Assembly (NCBI GenBank): GCA_030581615.1
Contig: JAKTTT010000001.1
Coordinates: forward strand, 1,054,001-1,118,000
Length of the DNA: 64,000 bases
Source of the DNA: Alloascoidea africana
Taxonomy: Eukaryota > Ascomycota > Alloascoideomycetes > Alloascoideales > Alloascoideaceae
Reading direction: 5' to 3'
Below the pieces are notes generated by a model. It was not told the origin of the DNA. It saw only the letters and a list, made by a program, of their open reading frames with translations, and did no database searches. Positions 1-9,357 of the stretch are shown here, piece after piece (position 1 is the stretch's first letter; each line of letters begins with the position of its first letter). A program made the translations under genes and the position numbers.

Positions 1-3000
1 GGCGGAGCAGACGAAGTTTTGCCCTTCTCAAATGGTTTAGATATAAGAAGCGAAAACCGCTTACTATTAGTTGGATCCAAAACATAGTTTTCCTGTTCGT
101 CTTCTGCTTGATCAAAGTCACTCGTATTGGAAATCTTACCGTTTAGACGGTCTAGAGCCTCGAGGGCTGAACCGCTTCCACTCACTGTATTTGAACTTGA
201 CTTTGAGTATGATAGTGATGACGATAGTTTCTTCTTGGTGCGTCTCATCCACACTCTTCGTCGTGCAAATGACCTAAACAGTAAGCTGTCACTATTGTTC
301 ACTATGCTGGATGTTCTTGACCGACTTGCCCTTGAGTGTGCGGCTCTTGAACCTGGTCTCGACCCAGATCCAGACCCAGTCCACGATCCATAAGATGATC
401 TAGAACCAGAAGATCTACTGGCAAAGGATGTTGTAAGCCCGCCGGTACCACCAATACCTGTATTTTTTGACTTTGAAGAGGCTGAATATATCCATCCTTT
501 CTCATCCGCACCGTCTGCCTTGTTCACATACCACCGATCCAACTCCAGGTCGCTCCATAATGGATCTGCTAGGGGAATTAGGCTTATGTTATTCAGGGCC
601 TTGTCCAAATGAAAATACGAGCTAGCCCCGAAATGGCATTTTCCAATGAAGAAGAAACCTTTTTGTGTCTCAACTAGAATTTCAAACCTTGCACTTTCGT
701 CTTCTGTAGTAGTGGACACAAAGCGGGGTTCTGGCTCTGACGAAATATTCTCATTCTGGGAATCTTGCAAAGAAGCGTGAAAGGAAAACTCAGACTCATC
801 ATCTTTTTCCTCGTCTTCGTTGGTTGACCGATCCGAACTAACTGCAAAAGAGGTCATAGCATCCTCAAACTCACCATCTTCAGACGTAGTATTTGATGTT
901 TGGATGGATAGAATTTCACATTCCTGATTAAGATTCTGTGATTTCCATTCGTCCTCCCCGTGATTTGGTTCGTTTGAAAGTGTGTTCTGTCCAATTTTCT
1001 GGATGTTGTTATTTTGTGATGACTGCTCAAAGTGGTGACGTTCTTTCGAGGACTTGGTTGAGTGCTTTTTGTGACTTGATTTTGGCTTTTCATTCAGCAA
1101 AAATGAAAAATGGGACCTTCCATTAAGGGTTATATCACCTTCTGTTTTGACCAACGAAGAGCTGGGCGGTTTGGAAAACGATTTGATAAACTGCGAGTTC
1201 TTTTCTGCACCATAATTATCACTGTCATTATCATCCTCTTCATTTGTCAAAACTTGGCGGTTTGGTATTGACACATTTCGGGAAACAAATACCCCATCAT
1301 CTTCTTGCGGTTCGTACAATCGTTGTTCGCTCATCCTGTTGACCTCTTCGTCGGTGACATGAGAGTGGAACAATTCATCAGACTGACCACGTTTTAGCGG
1401 ATCAATCCTCTCTAAATACTTTTTAACAGTCAGCTCTCTCCTATGCATTCTGTTTGCAACATCAGCGGGCGTAGGCGGCTCTCTATCTTCAAAGTCATAG
1501 TAATCCAAAGAGTTCCTTGAGCGTTGGTGACTCCTGTTTCCATCTCCACTAGCGCTGGGTGTTGGAATGCTTTTGTCCTTGAAGTGATCTTTAAGGTGCT
1601 TCTCGTCTTCGGATTTTACCAGGTTCAGCTCTTTCATTAGTCCCTCTATCCCAGCAGACAATGACAACCTCTTTGAAGCATCTTTTAGTTGTTTCTCACA
1701 GTCAAAAGAATCCATTCCTAGAAGAGACTCTTTTGATTTATTAGATCTTGAAATTACTGACCGGCATCTGCCTAAAAATCTTGTTCGTGCCGACACAGCA
1801 GCGTTGTGAGAATTCACAATTGAATATGCTTCGTCAATAGGAGAGGTTCCCAGGAAATCAGCTTGGGTATTTTCTTCGTCTTCTGAACCATTCATCGAAT
1901 TTCTAGAACTAGATATTGAAGAGCATATACTTCGGCGAGAACTATTTGCATCCTGCCCCTCGTTGCTGAATTCGTAGTTTTCTTCCTTCTTCATTGGAAT
2001 GTCTTCTTTCGCAACTTGCTTCTCAGAACTTAGCCCTGCACTAGCCATAACTGCTCCGATTGAAGCGACAGGAGCTGTAGCCGAAGCCATAGCAATAATG
2101 GGGTACTCTGTGTTTGAAGAAGTTCTGTAGGCATTGTTGATCAGAGCCCCCGAAGTTGAGGTTCCAGAACTATAGTGGTTAATATACTTAGTGCTAGGAT
2201 TTGAGTATCGTTTCCAGCTGTTTCTATGATTGCTGCTCACTGTGCTGGCCGCGTCAGATCTATCCCAATTGTATTTCCTATCATGAGGAGGTTTCGCAAT
2301 TATATCCATTGGAGAACTAGGTGATCTTTGCCGGAACTTAACATTTGGGCCAGAAGTAGTGGAAGGCAGTTGATTATCGTCATTGTAGAAACGAGCTTGA
2401 GATGTTAATTCCGTTGGCCGACTATCTAAACTCTCATATTTTCTGACACTCTTCAATGATATCTTCTTCTTTATTGCCTTTGAGAAGCTGTTCAGCACAG
2501 ATTTCTGCAAACTGTGAAACGACCCAGACCTTGACCGCGGTTTACTTCCATCGCTGCTATTTCGGTTCTCGGTATCCGATTTATGCTGCTTATCAGTACT
2601 CACAGAAATTGACTGCTGACCAACTGTAGGTTGCTTCTCCAGCCGCTCAAACTGACTATTCCCATAGCTTCCAAAATCACAGTCCTCCTCGTCACTAGAC
2701 TCTTTAGCTTCCATTATTGCATTTTGTTCAAGCATAAAAGACATTCTGGATGGCGAAGAGTACCGTTTTCTAGGGTCTGAGTTTGGATTTCGGAGCATGT
2801 TCAGCTCGCTCATGGACTTGGCATTCGATAGGCCTCTCCTGTCAAGATTCAAGCTAGCATTTGAGTTTCTACGTTCTCGTAGTTTTAACTGGGCTCCAGG
2901 AGGCACTTGAAATTGGAACTGCGGTAGTACTTGAGGTCTGCCAGGTGGTCCGTATGCCTGTGATTGTTTCCTGTTTTGCAAATATGGCTGATTCTGAAAG

Positions 3001-4466
3001 TTGTTCAAATTTTGTGTAGCCATGGGCAGGGGCCTCCCCTTACCTTTGCCATTGTTGGTTGTAACGGGACTATTGGAAGCAAAGCCACTAAAAGCACTTT
3101 CACCAGGAGGAATTATATGAATGTTTGAATTCAAAGGGAATGGTGAAGTAGAAAATAGCCCATTTGAGGATGACCTTTTTCTTGTAGAATAGTCTACACC
3201 ACCGGTGTTAGAACTAGTAGTTGTACTTGAAAATGGTGCAACATGAATAGGAGACGAGGATTTACTGACCCCTTTGGGAGTAACCGATCTTGCACTGTTT
3301 GGTGTCCTTGAGCCATTCTCATTATTTGATACGCGCAATGGGGAAGAACCAAGATGTGGGTGCAAATATAGCTCATTCCCAGGCTTCCCGAATGAAATAA
3401 ATGAAAACTCAGACATCCCAGAATCTCTTTTACCTCGCTCGTTGAGAGCTGGAATATGAACATCAAGCAATGATGTGTCCAGATTTTGCCAGTTGACATT
3501 TTCATCAGGTATGTCTCCCTCTTCAAACTGACCATTAGCCTTGATAGTCAAGAACTGTTTGGACTTTTTTCTCCGTGTTGACAGTTTTGAAATGAACGAA
3601 AATTTAGTATTCCCATGAACTTCGTTTTCATCTTGATTACCCCATGAACTGATGGTGGCTGTTGTAGCTTTATTGTCATTACTATGTCCACCAGGCTCTT
3701 TGTCGTTATCAATTGGCATGCCAGAATTAAACATTGACAACTTGGTTGTAGAGGTACTTACTCTTAGTTTTCGCTTGGAACGGCTCTTCCGCATTGACTT
3801 AAATCTCCTGAAAAGACTCCCGTTATTGGTTTCGACTACTCTTCTCCGGTTCTTCATCGAACTTGGTGATGCTCGAATGGGCGATGTCATGGGTCGAAAC
3901 GTCGAAATGATACTAGGTTTTTGCTTTAGGCTATTGCTACTATCAAAGCCGTGGAAATAAAACGTCAAATCCTCATTGCTATCCATTACACGCACTGTTG
4001 GCAGCTTGCCGTTTTTAAAGCCATTATCTGAGTCCGACTCAACGCGATTAGCAAACCCAGGCACGAGTTCTTCCCTCGTTTCTCTCTCTCTTTCCAGTCC
4101 GACCTTTAGTTCTGGTTCCGGGATTGATTCCGATTTAGGACCAAAATCCCGTTCTGAAGGATGGTTAAAATTGTTGGAAAGGATTGATGATGAAGGCTGT
4201 GGGTTTGCCGCCAAACTAGTCTGTGCTGGCAAGCTAGAAGGCAAATCAGGCCCAGAGTTTGGACCCTTTTTTTCAATTTTTTTTGGCGGTTGGGCCTTTT
4301 CGGTGTCTAAAACACAATTTTCCACCCTATTACCACCTTCATCTTCATCATCTTCCTCTTCAATATGGTCATTATTAGCACGAGAGGGAGAGAATAAACT
4401 GAGATTCAGATTCTGCGAGAAATGTCGTCTACTTCTGTTGAATAATCTGCGTTTGAAGCCCCCCAT
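1..4466 (-). CDS. Large DysF (dysferlin)-domain protein, C-terminus cut by window edge
   Basis: One uninterrupted minus-strand frame runs from the ATG at 4466 to the window edge, giving at least 1,488 residues without a stop. Most of it is Ser/Asn-rich and probably disordered, with an acidic run (EEEDDEDE) near residue 40 and basic patches. At about residues 1258-1335 there is a DysFN/DysFC-like pair: FEILVETQKGFFFIGK, then WSDLELDRWYVNK and a DEKGWIYS motif. Arg/Trp residues (RRRVWMRR) follow near residue 1405, as in fungal DysF proteins. The family includes the Pex23/Pex24 peroxins, Spo73, S. pombe Mug65 and animal TECPR1, whose DysF binds membrane lipid. No transmembrane peroxin region is seen, so it is closer in layout to Mug65-like proteins than to a Pex24-type peroxin. 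The domain call is fairly sure; the function is unknown. Confidence 0.75.
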   Translation of the reverse strand, partial: MGGFKRRLFNRSRRHFSQNLNLSLFSPSRANNDHIEEEDDEDEGGNRVENCVLDTEKAQPPKKIEKKGPNSGPDLPSSLPAQTSLAANPQPSSSILSNNFNHPSERDFGPKSESIPEPELKVGLERERETREELVPGFANRVESDSDNGFKNGKLPTVRVMDSNEDLTFYFHGFDSSNSLKQKPSIISTFRPMTSPIRASPSSMKNRRRVVETNNGSLFRRFKSMRKSRSKRKLRVSTSTTKLSMFNSGMPIDNDKEPGGHSNDNKATTATISSWGNQDENEVHGNTKFSFISKLSTRRKKSKQFLTIKANGQFEEGDIPDENVNWQNLDTSLLDVHIPALNERGKRDSGMSEFSFISFGKPGNELYLHPHLGSSPLRVSNNENGSRTPNSARSVTPKGVSKSSSPIHVAPFSSTTTSSNTGGVDYSTRKRSSSNGLFSTSPFPLNSNIHIIPPGESAFSGFASNSPVTTNNGKGKGRPLPMATQNLNNFQNQPYLQNRKQSQAYGPPGRPQVLPQFQFQVPPGAQLKLRERRNSNASLNLDRRGLSNAKSMSELNMLRNPNSDPRKRYSSPSRMSFMLEQNAIMEAKESSDEEDCDFGSYGNSQFERLEKQPTVGQQSISVSTDKQHKSDTENRNSSDGSKPRSRSGSFHSLQKSVLNSFSKAIKKKISLKSVRKYESLDSRPTELTSQARFYNDDNQLPSTTSGPNVKFRQRSPSSPMDIIAKPPHDRKYNWDRSDAASTVSSNHRNSWKRYSNPSTKYINHYSSGTSTSGALINNAYRTSSNTEYPIIAMASATAPVASIGAVMASAGLSSEKQVAKEDIPMKKEENYEFSNEGQDANSSRRSICSSISSSRNSMNGSEDEENTQADFLGTSPIDEAYSIVNSHNAAVSARTRFLGRCRSVISRSNKSKESLLGMDSFDCEKQLKDASKRLSLSAGIEGLMKELNLVKSEDEKHLKDHFKDKSIPTPSASGDGNRSHQRSRNSLDYYDFEDREPPTPADVANRMHRRELTVKKYLERIDPLKRGQSDELFHSHVTDEEVNRMSEQRLYEPQEDDGVFVSRNVSIPNRQVLTNEEDDNDSDNYGAEKNSQFIKSFSKPPSSSLVKTEGDITLNGRSHFSFLLNEKPKSSHKKHSTKSSKERHHFEQSSQNNNIQKIGQNTLSNEPNHGEDEWKSQNLNQECEILSIQTSNTTSEDGEFEDAMTSFAVSSDRSTNEDEEKDDESEFSFHASLQDSQNENISSEPEPRFVSTTTEDESARFEILVETQKGFFFIGKCHFGASSYFHLDKALNNISLIPLADPLWSDLELDRWYVNKADGADEKGWIYSASSKSKNTGIGGTGGLTTSFASRSSGSRSSYGSWTGSGSGSRPGSRAAHSRASRSRTSSIVNNSDSLLFRSFARRRVWMRRTKKKLSSSLSYSKSSSNTVSGSGSALEALDRLNGKISNTSDFDQAEDEQENYVLDPTNSKRFSLLISKPFEKGKTSSAP

Positions 4467-6152
4467 AGTCCATCCCCTCGTTCCAACTGACAGAAAAAAA
4501 TGTTCAAATGTAGTTTTGGAGAACTACTTGAATGGTGTATAAAAGAAGGACAGCTAAAAGAAGTTTAAGAAATGAAAACAGAAACAAGTCAACCACTGAG
4601 TGTGCCTGTCAGTTGGCAGGATGAGAGAGTGAACCCCAGCAAATTGCACAAGAAGAAGAAAAGGAAGAAGGTGTTTTGAGAGTAGAATATCCGTGAATAA
4701 TGATTTTTTGGATGCAAAGTTTGTAGACAAGAATCGAAGGTAAACGATTTTGAAGAAGACAGGGGCGATGCACGAGTATGCGGTACTACATATAGAATGC
4801 CATGCATTGGCCTCAAACGGGAAACCATTTTTCTTTATTGGGGAGTATTGTGCCAGAGAGAGGGTTCAAAACGGCTGCATGACACACAACACATTCTTCT
4901 CTTCTTCCATTCTCGTTCTTCTCCTTGATGGTGGAGAGCATCAAGATGAAAGTTGCTGGGTACGACTAGAGTCGCTATAATGGACAGCAAGCTAATTGCT
5001 AATAAAACCATTATCAGTTTTAGCCACAACCAGGCTTCTATTAATTTTGAACTGAAGGGGGCAGATCGCTAAAACGCCTTAAACTCTCAATGTTAAAATA
5101 CACAAAACGGACGTCTCCACATCCACATAGACTCTCTCTCCTGGTGAGCGCTATGCATAAGAATCTAAGAATAAGGTACAATCCGATCTACGAAAGCTAT
5201 AAACTTCATTATCGGGGCTAGATAAGAGCTGGCAAACATATAAAGATGGAACATAAACACCGCCGTAGTAACAGGTATTATGCCCAATGTGTGCAGCATC
5301 TAAAGAAAGATCTGGTGTCTCAATTTTTTAATTTCATCATACATTTCATTATACCAGTTTTGTCCTAGACAATGATATTATTGAGACACGACAGCTTAAT
5401 CTGTAGGTACTACTGGTACCTGAATCCTGCGTTGCTCATTTCTCCGAGGTTTCGGCTGATATATTCTCCTTTTTTCTTTTCTATTATTACATTTTTGATC
5501 CGGAAATAATTTGCAAAGTGGTAATGCCTATTGTAGGTAATACACATGCTCGTCGTTGGCTATGGAATGAACTCTTAAATGTTCAATCTGCAGATTTTTA
5601 GTTCGTAGAACAGAGGCAGAAGAAGGTGATATAATATTTTGTAAGTTGTACTGCAGATCAGGAAACTCTCAACTGGAGGATTGTCTGTCCTGAGTTTGTT
5701 CTGTGTCATTTCTGGGAACGAACATCTTTCAGTCCGGAATGGCTTTAAAAATGAGCATGCATTATTAGATGCTCCCTTCAAAGAACTTGACTGAAATAGT
5801 GTTCAAGGGCACTATTATGCTATATAGAATATACAAGCTTGATTTCATAAGCTTTACTCTGGTTTTGCTAGGTAATTATGTTTTAACTTCACAAATGGAC
5901 ACATAAGCTCAAGTATTTTATTTGATTTGTCTTGGTAATAGGAGGGTAAAACTAAACTCGTAGGTCTTTCGGAAAATCTTTGACAACTGGTGAAGAAAAG
6001 CAGATAAAGCTTGAACACTGGTTACTTTTCTTCCATAGCAAGATTCATATGCTTTAGGTGTATGGGTGTTATAACTACAATGGTTCATCTGTTCTTGAAG
6101 TGCATCTTTTGAGAAATCATAAAATGATTCAGTGAAAGAAAATGGAAATGAA
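4467..6152. other. Intergenic region, shared 5' side of two divergent genes
   Basis: About 1.7 kb separates the DysF gene start (minus) from the Vid22-like gene start (plus). Short open frames here (for example 5575-5781 and 5918-6163, both minus) have no recognisable domains. It is AT-rich with poly-T tracts near 5465-5500, as in yeast promoters. No RNA gene or repeat was recognised. Confidence 0.5.
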
Positions 6153-8918
6153 ATGGTCAACAATACATGCTCTCCAAATCCATCTCTATCCCCAAGAAAG
6201 AAAAGAAGGCGAGATTACAACAGGGAAAAAAAATCCTGGATATGGCGATATTTCATAATAGTGGATGCAGAAACTTTGGATAGAGTTTCTTTAGAAAGAG
6301 ATAGAGGGCCGGCTAACGGCTTGAATTTTCTTACCCCAACTGATCAAGAGAGAAGTTCATATCAGAATGGGGAAGAGAAAAAGTTGAAGATTCAGTGTAT
6401 GGCTTTGATGCCTGGGGGTAATATTTGCGGCAAGCTGTATTCTTGGGATCCAAAAGGCAAATCTTCAACAAGCACAGCTTCCACTCACCTACGAACTCGG
6501 CATGGCCTGTTTGATGAAACTTTTGCTGGTAGTTTGAAACCTCTTTCGAACGAGATATCGGGGACAGGCACACTAATTTCCACAGCCACGTCCCAAGACT
6601 TTATACCAGGATTACCCTCAACCATTGGCATGGAAGATACCATTAAAGTCATTTCCAGTTCTTCTGGATCTGTTTGGAATACTGGGGTTAGTCTAACTGA
6701 TACAGTTCATGTGGAAGACAATCTTGGATTTAAATCTAGAGTTCTCGAATCTCAGTTAGAGCAGCTCATTCTAAATGGGGATATCACGTTCAACATTGCA
6801 AATTCCACAAACTTCAAGAGTATCATGTACAGTTCAGGGTTGAAAAGAAATATAGAGTCTTCCTTTCAATTGAAGAGAGATCTTTTACAAAGAGCAAAAC
6901 TCGAGTACGAACAGCTTAAAGAGACATTTGATCCATCTCAGAACACACTTTCTGGTGACGAGGGAGATTGGAATCTCGTGTCATTAGGCGTGTCTTTATT
7001 TCCGGGAACTTATGATGCCATCACCCATACGGCTGCGGATCAAGATATTGCTTTCTACCTCATTGTAATGCTTAATTATCGAGATACGATTACTGGGAGT
7101 TTAAGACATGTTCCAATTCGGTATTTAAATCTGCCAGAATTTTACACTCAAAAGACTTTAGAGAATGTGAGTCGAGGAACAGCTTCTAATAGCAACCTTA
7201 ATTATCAAGAGCTTTTCAAAGGCTTGGAGTTCCGACAAAATAAAAAGGGTGAAGGAAATTTATCTCAGTATTGGTGTGTTACTGATAAACAGGCTGAACT
7301 GATTTGGCAGGTACTGAAGGATACACTTTCCGAATGGAAGTTTTGGAACAAGACTATTGTAATAACGTTATCCTCTGTTCTGTTCAGAAGCGAGAGACTT
7401 CGAATCTTCATAAATAAAGGGAAGCAAGAGTATGGGGATGAGAAGTTTGGGTTGACTATTTTGCCTTCGCCTATGGAGGAAATTAAAGCTCCAATATCAT
7501 TAATGTTTCAGAATCTGGGTATTTCAGGTGTAGAAAAGAAATCTAAGAATACATCTAACTACTTGGATGAACCCTTTTGTACAGGAACATCGGAAGAAGA
7601 CACACGTTCGTTCTTCACACATTTTTTCTTCGGGAATCACTTTCAAAACTTGTCATTTGACCTGATAAAGAGCTCTGTATATAAAGATTACGACAAACAC
7701 ACTATTCAGCTTGTTCATTTCGAAGAACGCATATCCCAACACCCACGTTATGGAGACAGTTCGAGGTGTACTTTTTTTGTCCAGTATTTGAAAGACTTGC
7801 AACATGAGCTAAAAAGATCCAAGGAAACAGAGCCAGTCCATGAGCTAGGCATACTTGTCAGGGCTATTCGTACCTTTTCACGCTTCATTAATTATTCACG
7901 AGCTACGAGGTATGAATGGTTGGAGCGAATTGCGGAAACGGATTTTCCTTTACACACCTTAATACCGCTAGATATCCAGTCAATATTTGACTCCACTAGG
8001 TTCATGCTGGAGCAGTTCTTGCTACTTTACCGGACGGTTCAAAAGTTTATAACTGGAAAGGTCAGCGAGCTGAGGAAAAGCAAGGATATTAGAGAAGGAA
8101 GTGATACTGAAAATCGACCTAAGGTTGAAGAGCTAGAGGCATTTGAAAGTTTTGAATCTTTGTTATGCAATCTAACATTTCAAGATGTCCGAAACATTCG
8201 CCGGTTAATCCATTTTTTAAAAGATTATGATGAGATTTTAACTCCAAACTCACGCTCAGTTTGGACCGTTTCCAAATGCATCAAGATTATTTTTCAGGTG
8301 GATGACTTGTACAGGAAATTCCTAAAAGAGTTGCAAGATAACTACCCGGAAAATGAGAGCTTGAAAGAAGAAGATTTTATTGGAAAGTTTTCATTGCTTA
8401 ATCAAGCTGTTTTTATTAGCCATCTTTCCTTGAAGCGGTTTGCAAAGGAATTTTTTGATACTGATCTCATAAGCTTTTGCCTCTTTCTCCAAGAATCTGA
8501 ACTGAACGAGATCAAGATCGGTTCAAATACAAGCATCTCCTCTTTGCGTTTCAGCACACTGAAATGTCTACTTGAAGCATGCAATGAGAGCAAGATAAAT
8601 AATTTAAGTTTTCAATTCCTAAACCAAAGATACCCTTCAAATTCTGCTCGGATGTCGGAACTCAGCCTCTACTGTAAAGAGGCTTTCAGTAATTCTACAT
8701 CACCTATACATTCTAAATTTCACTTGTTATCAGAAGCATCTCGAGAACTAGATGCTTTGGTAAATGTGAACATAGTTGAAGATGCTAGGCTCATTCATAA
8801 TCAAGTTCTTCACATAGTGAAACCAAAGTTTGACGTGGACATAACGTGTCTTGAGAACAAGATGAGCAGTGATGAGCTTGAACTATTTGTATTCTACAGA
8901 TGCTTTTGCGCCAATTAA
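6153..8918 (+). CDS. BED zinc finger, hAT-transposase-derived protein (Vid22/Env11-like)
   Basis: The frame is open from 6132, but that codon is GTG. The first ATG is 6153, giving 921 residues. After a basic N-terminus (KKRRR), residues about 28-117 look like a BED finger: SWIWRYF, cysteines near residues 81 and 91, and an H-x4-H at 111/116 (THLRTRH). The remainder has the hAT transposase outline: a segment ending in ITFNIANSTNF, a YLIVMLNYRD strand, and a degenerate form of the hAT DxxTRWnS region near PLDIQSIFDSTRFML. Length and layout match S. cerevisiae Vid22 (901 aa) and Env11, domesticated hAT proteins that act with Tbf1 at nucleosome-free promoters and in DNA repair. An intact frame between conserved genes and no terminal repeats argue for a domesticated gene rather than a transposon. 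Orthology to Vid22 versus Env11 is not settled. Confidence 0.7.
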   Translation: MVNNTCSPNPSLSPRKKRRRDYNREKKSWIWRYFIIVDAETLDRVSLERDRGPANGLNFLTPTDQERSSYQNGEEKKLKIQCMALMPGGNICGKLYSWDPKGKSSTSTASTHLRTRHGLFDETFAGSLKPLSNEISGTGTLISTATSQDFIPGLPSTIGMEDTIKVISSSSGSVWNTGVSLTDTVHVEDNLGFKSRVLESQLEQLILNGDITFNIANSTNFKSIMYSSGLKRNIESSFQLKRDLLQRAKLEYEQLKETFDPSQNTLSGDEGDWNLVSLGVSLFPGTYDAITHTAADQDIAFYLIVMLNYRDTITGSLRHVPIRYLNLPEFYTQKTLENVSRGTASNSNLNYQELFKGLEFRQNKKGEGNLSQYWCVTDKQAELIWQVLKDTLSEWKFWNKTIVITLSSVLFRSERLRIFINKGKQEYGDEKFGLTILPSPMEEIKAPISLMFQNLGISGVEKKSKNTSNYLDEPFCTGTSEEDTRSFFTHFFFGNHFQNLSFDLIKSSVYKDYDKHTIQLVHFEERISQHPRYGDSSRCTFFVQYLKDLQHELKRSKETEPVHELGILVRAIRTFSRFINYSRATRYEWLERIAETDFPLHTLIPLDIQSIFDSTRFMLEQFLLLYRTVQKFITGKVSELRKSKDIREGSDTENRPKVEELEAFESFESLLCNLTFQDVRNIRRLIHFLKDYDEILTPNSRSVWTVSKCIKIIFQVDDLYRKFLKELQDNYPENESLKEEDFIGKFSLLNQAVFISHLSLKRFAKEFFDTDLISFCLFLQESELNEIKIGSNTSISSLRFSTLKCLLEACNESKINNLSFQFLNQRYPSNSARMSELSLYCKEAFSNSTSPIHSKFHLLSEASRELDALVNVNIVEDARLIHNQVLHIVKPKFDVDITCLENKMSSDELELFVFYRCFCAN

Positions 8919-9357
8919 AGCATTTAACCTTGATTAAATTTTTGTATTGTGGATACAGATTCTGCATTGATTTCTTTTTTCCCTTTCTCTTAAAATACAA
9001 ATGCGCATATATAGAGGAAGAAGTGTATATTACTGTAGTTATACTTTCAAAAGCCAACAAACAATCTGCGCAAGCTTGACCAGGTACTATGCAATTGTGG
9101 GTTTGATAGAACATGACACTATAAAACACTTGAAATGAGGGTGAAACCAACTTCTCTGAGAAGATTATGAACATACTAATGTAACTCCGTAAAATGATTA
9201 TTAGAGCAATGAATACAAAAGACAAAAAAAAATGCAGAGTGATGCAATGAACTCATAGGAGCACAAACAAATCAACAAAACTGGGAAAGGGACAGTCCAC
9301 ACAATTTAATGTTTCTCATTTGCTTTAATTGGTGCGCAGCCTCTTTCCCCCTGATTG
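8919..9357. other. Convergent 3' ends of the Vid22-like gene and BCY1
   Basis: The 439-bp gap lies between two stop codons facing each other. It contains T/A-rich stretches such as the poly-T near 8970-8980 and TATATA near 9005-9030, plausible for yeast 3'-end formation. A frame at 8791-9225 (minus) overlaps the gene end antisense and has no family features. No other gene is seen. Confidence 0.5.

Noticed and set aside
6132-6152. Upstream extension of the Vid22-like frame
   Set aside because: The codon at 6132 is GTG; the first ATG is at 6153.
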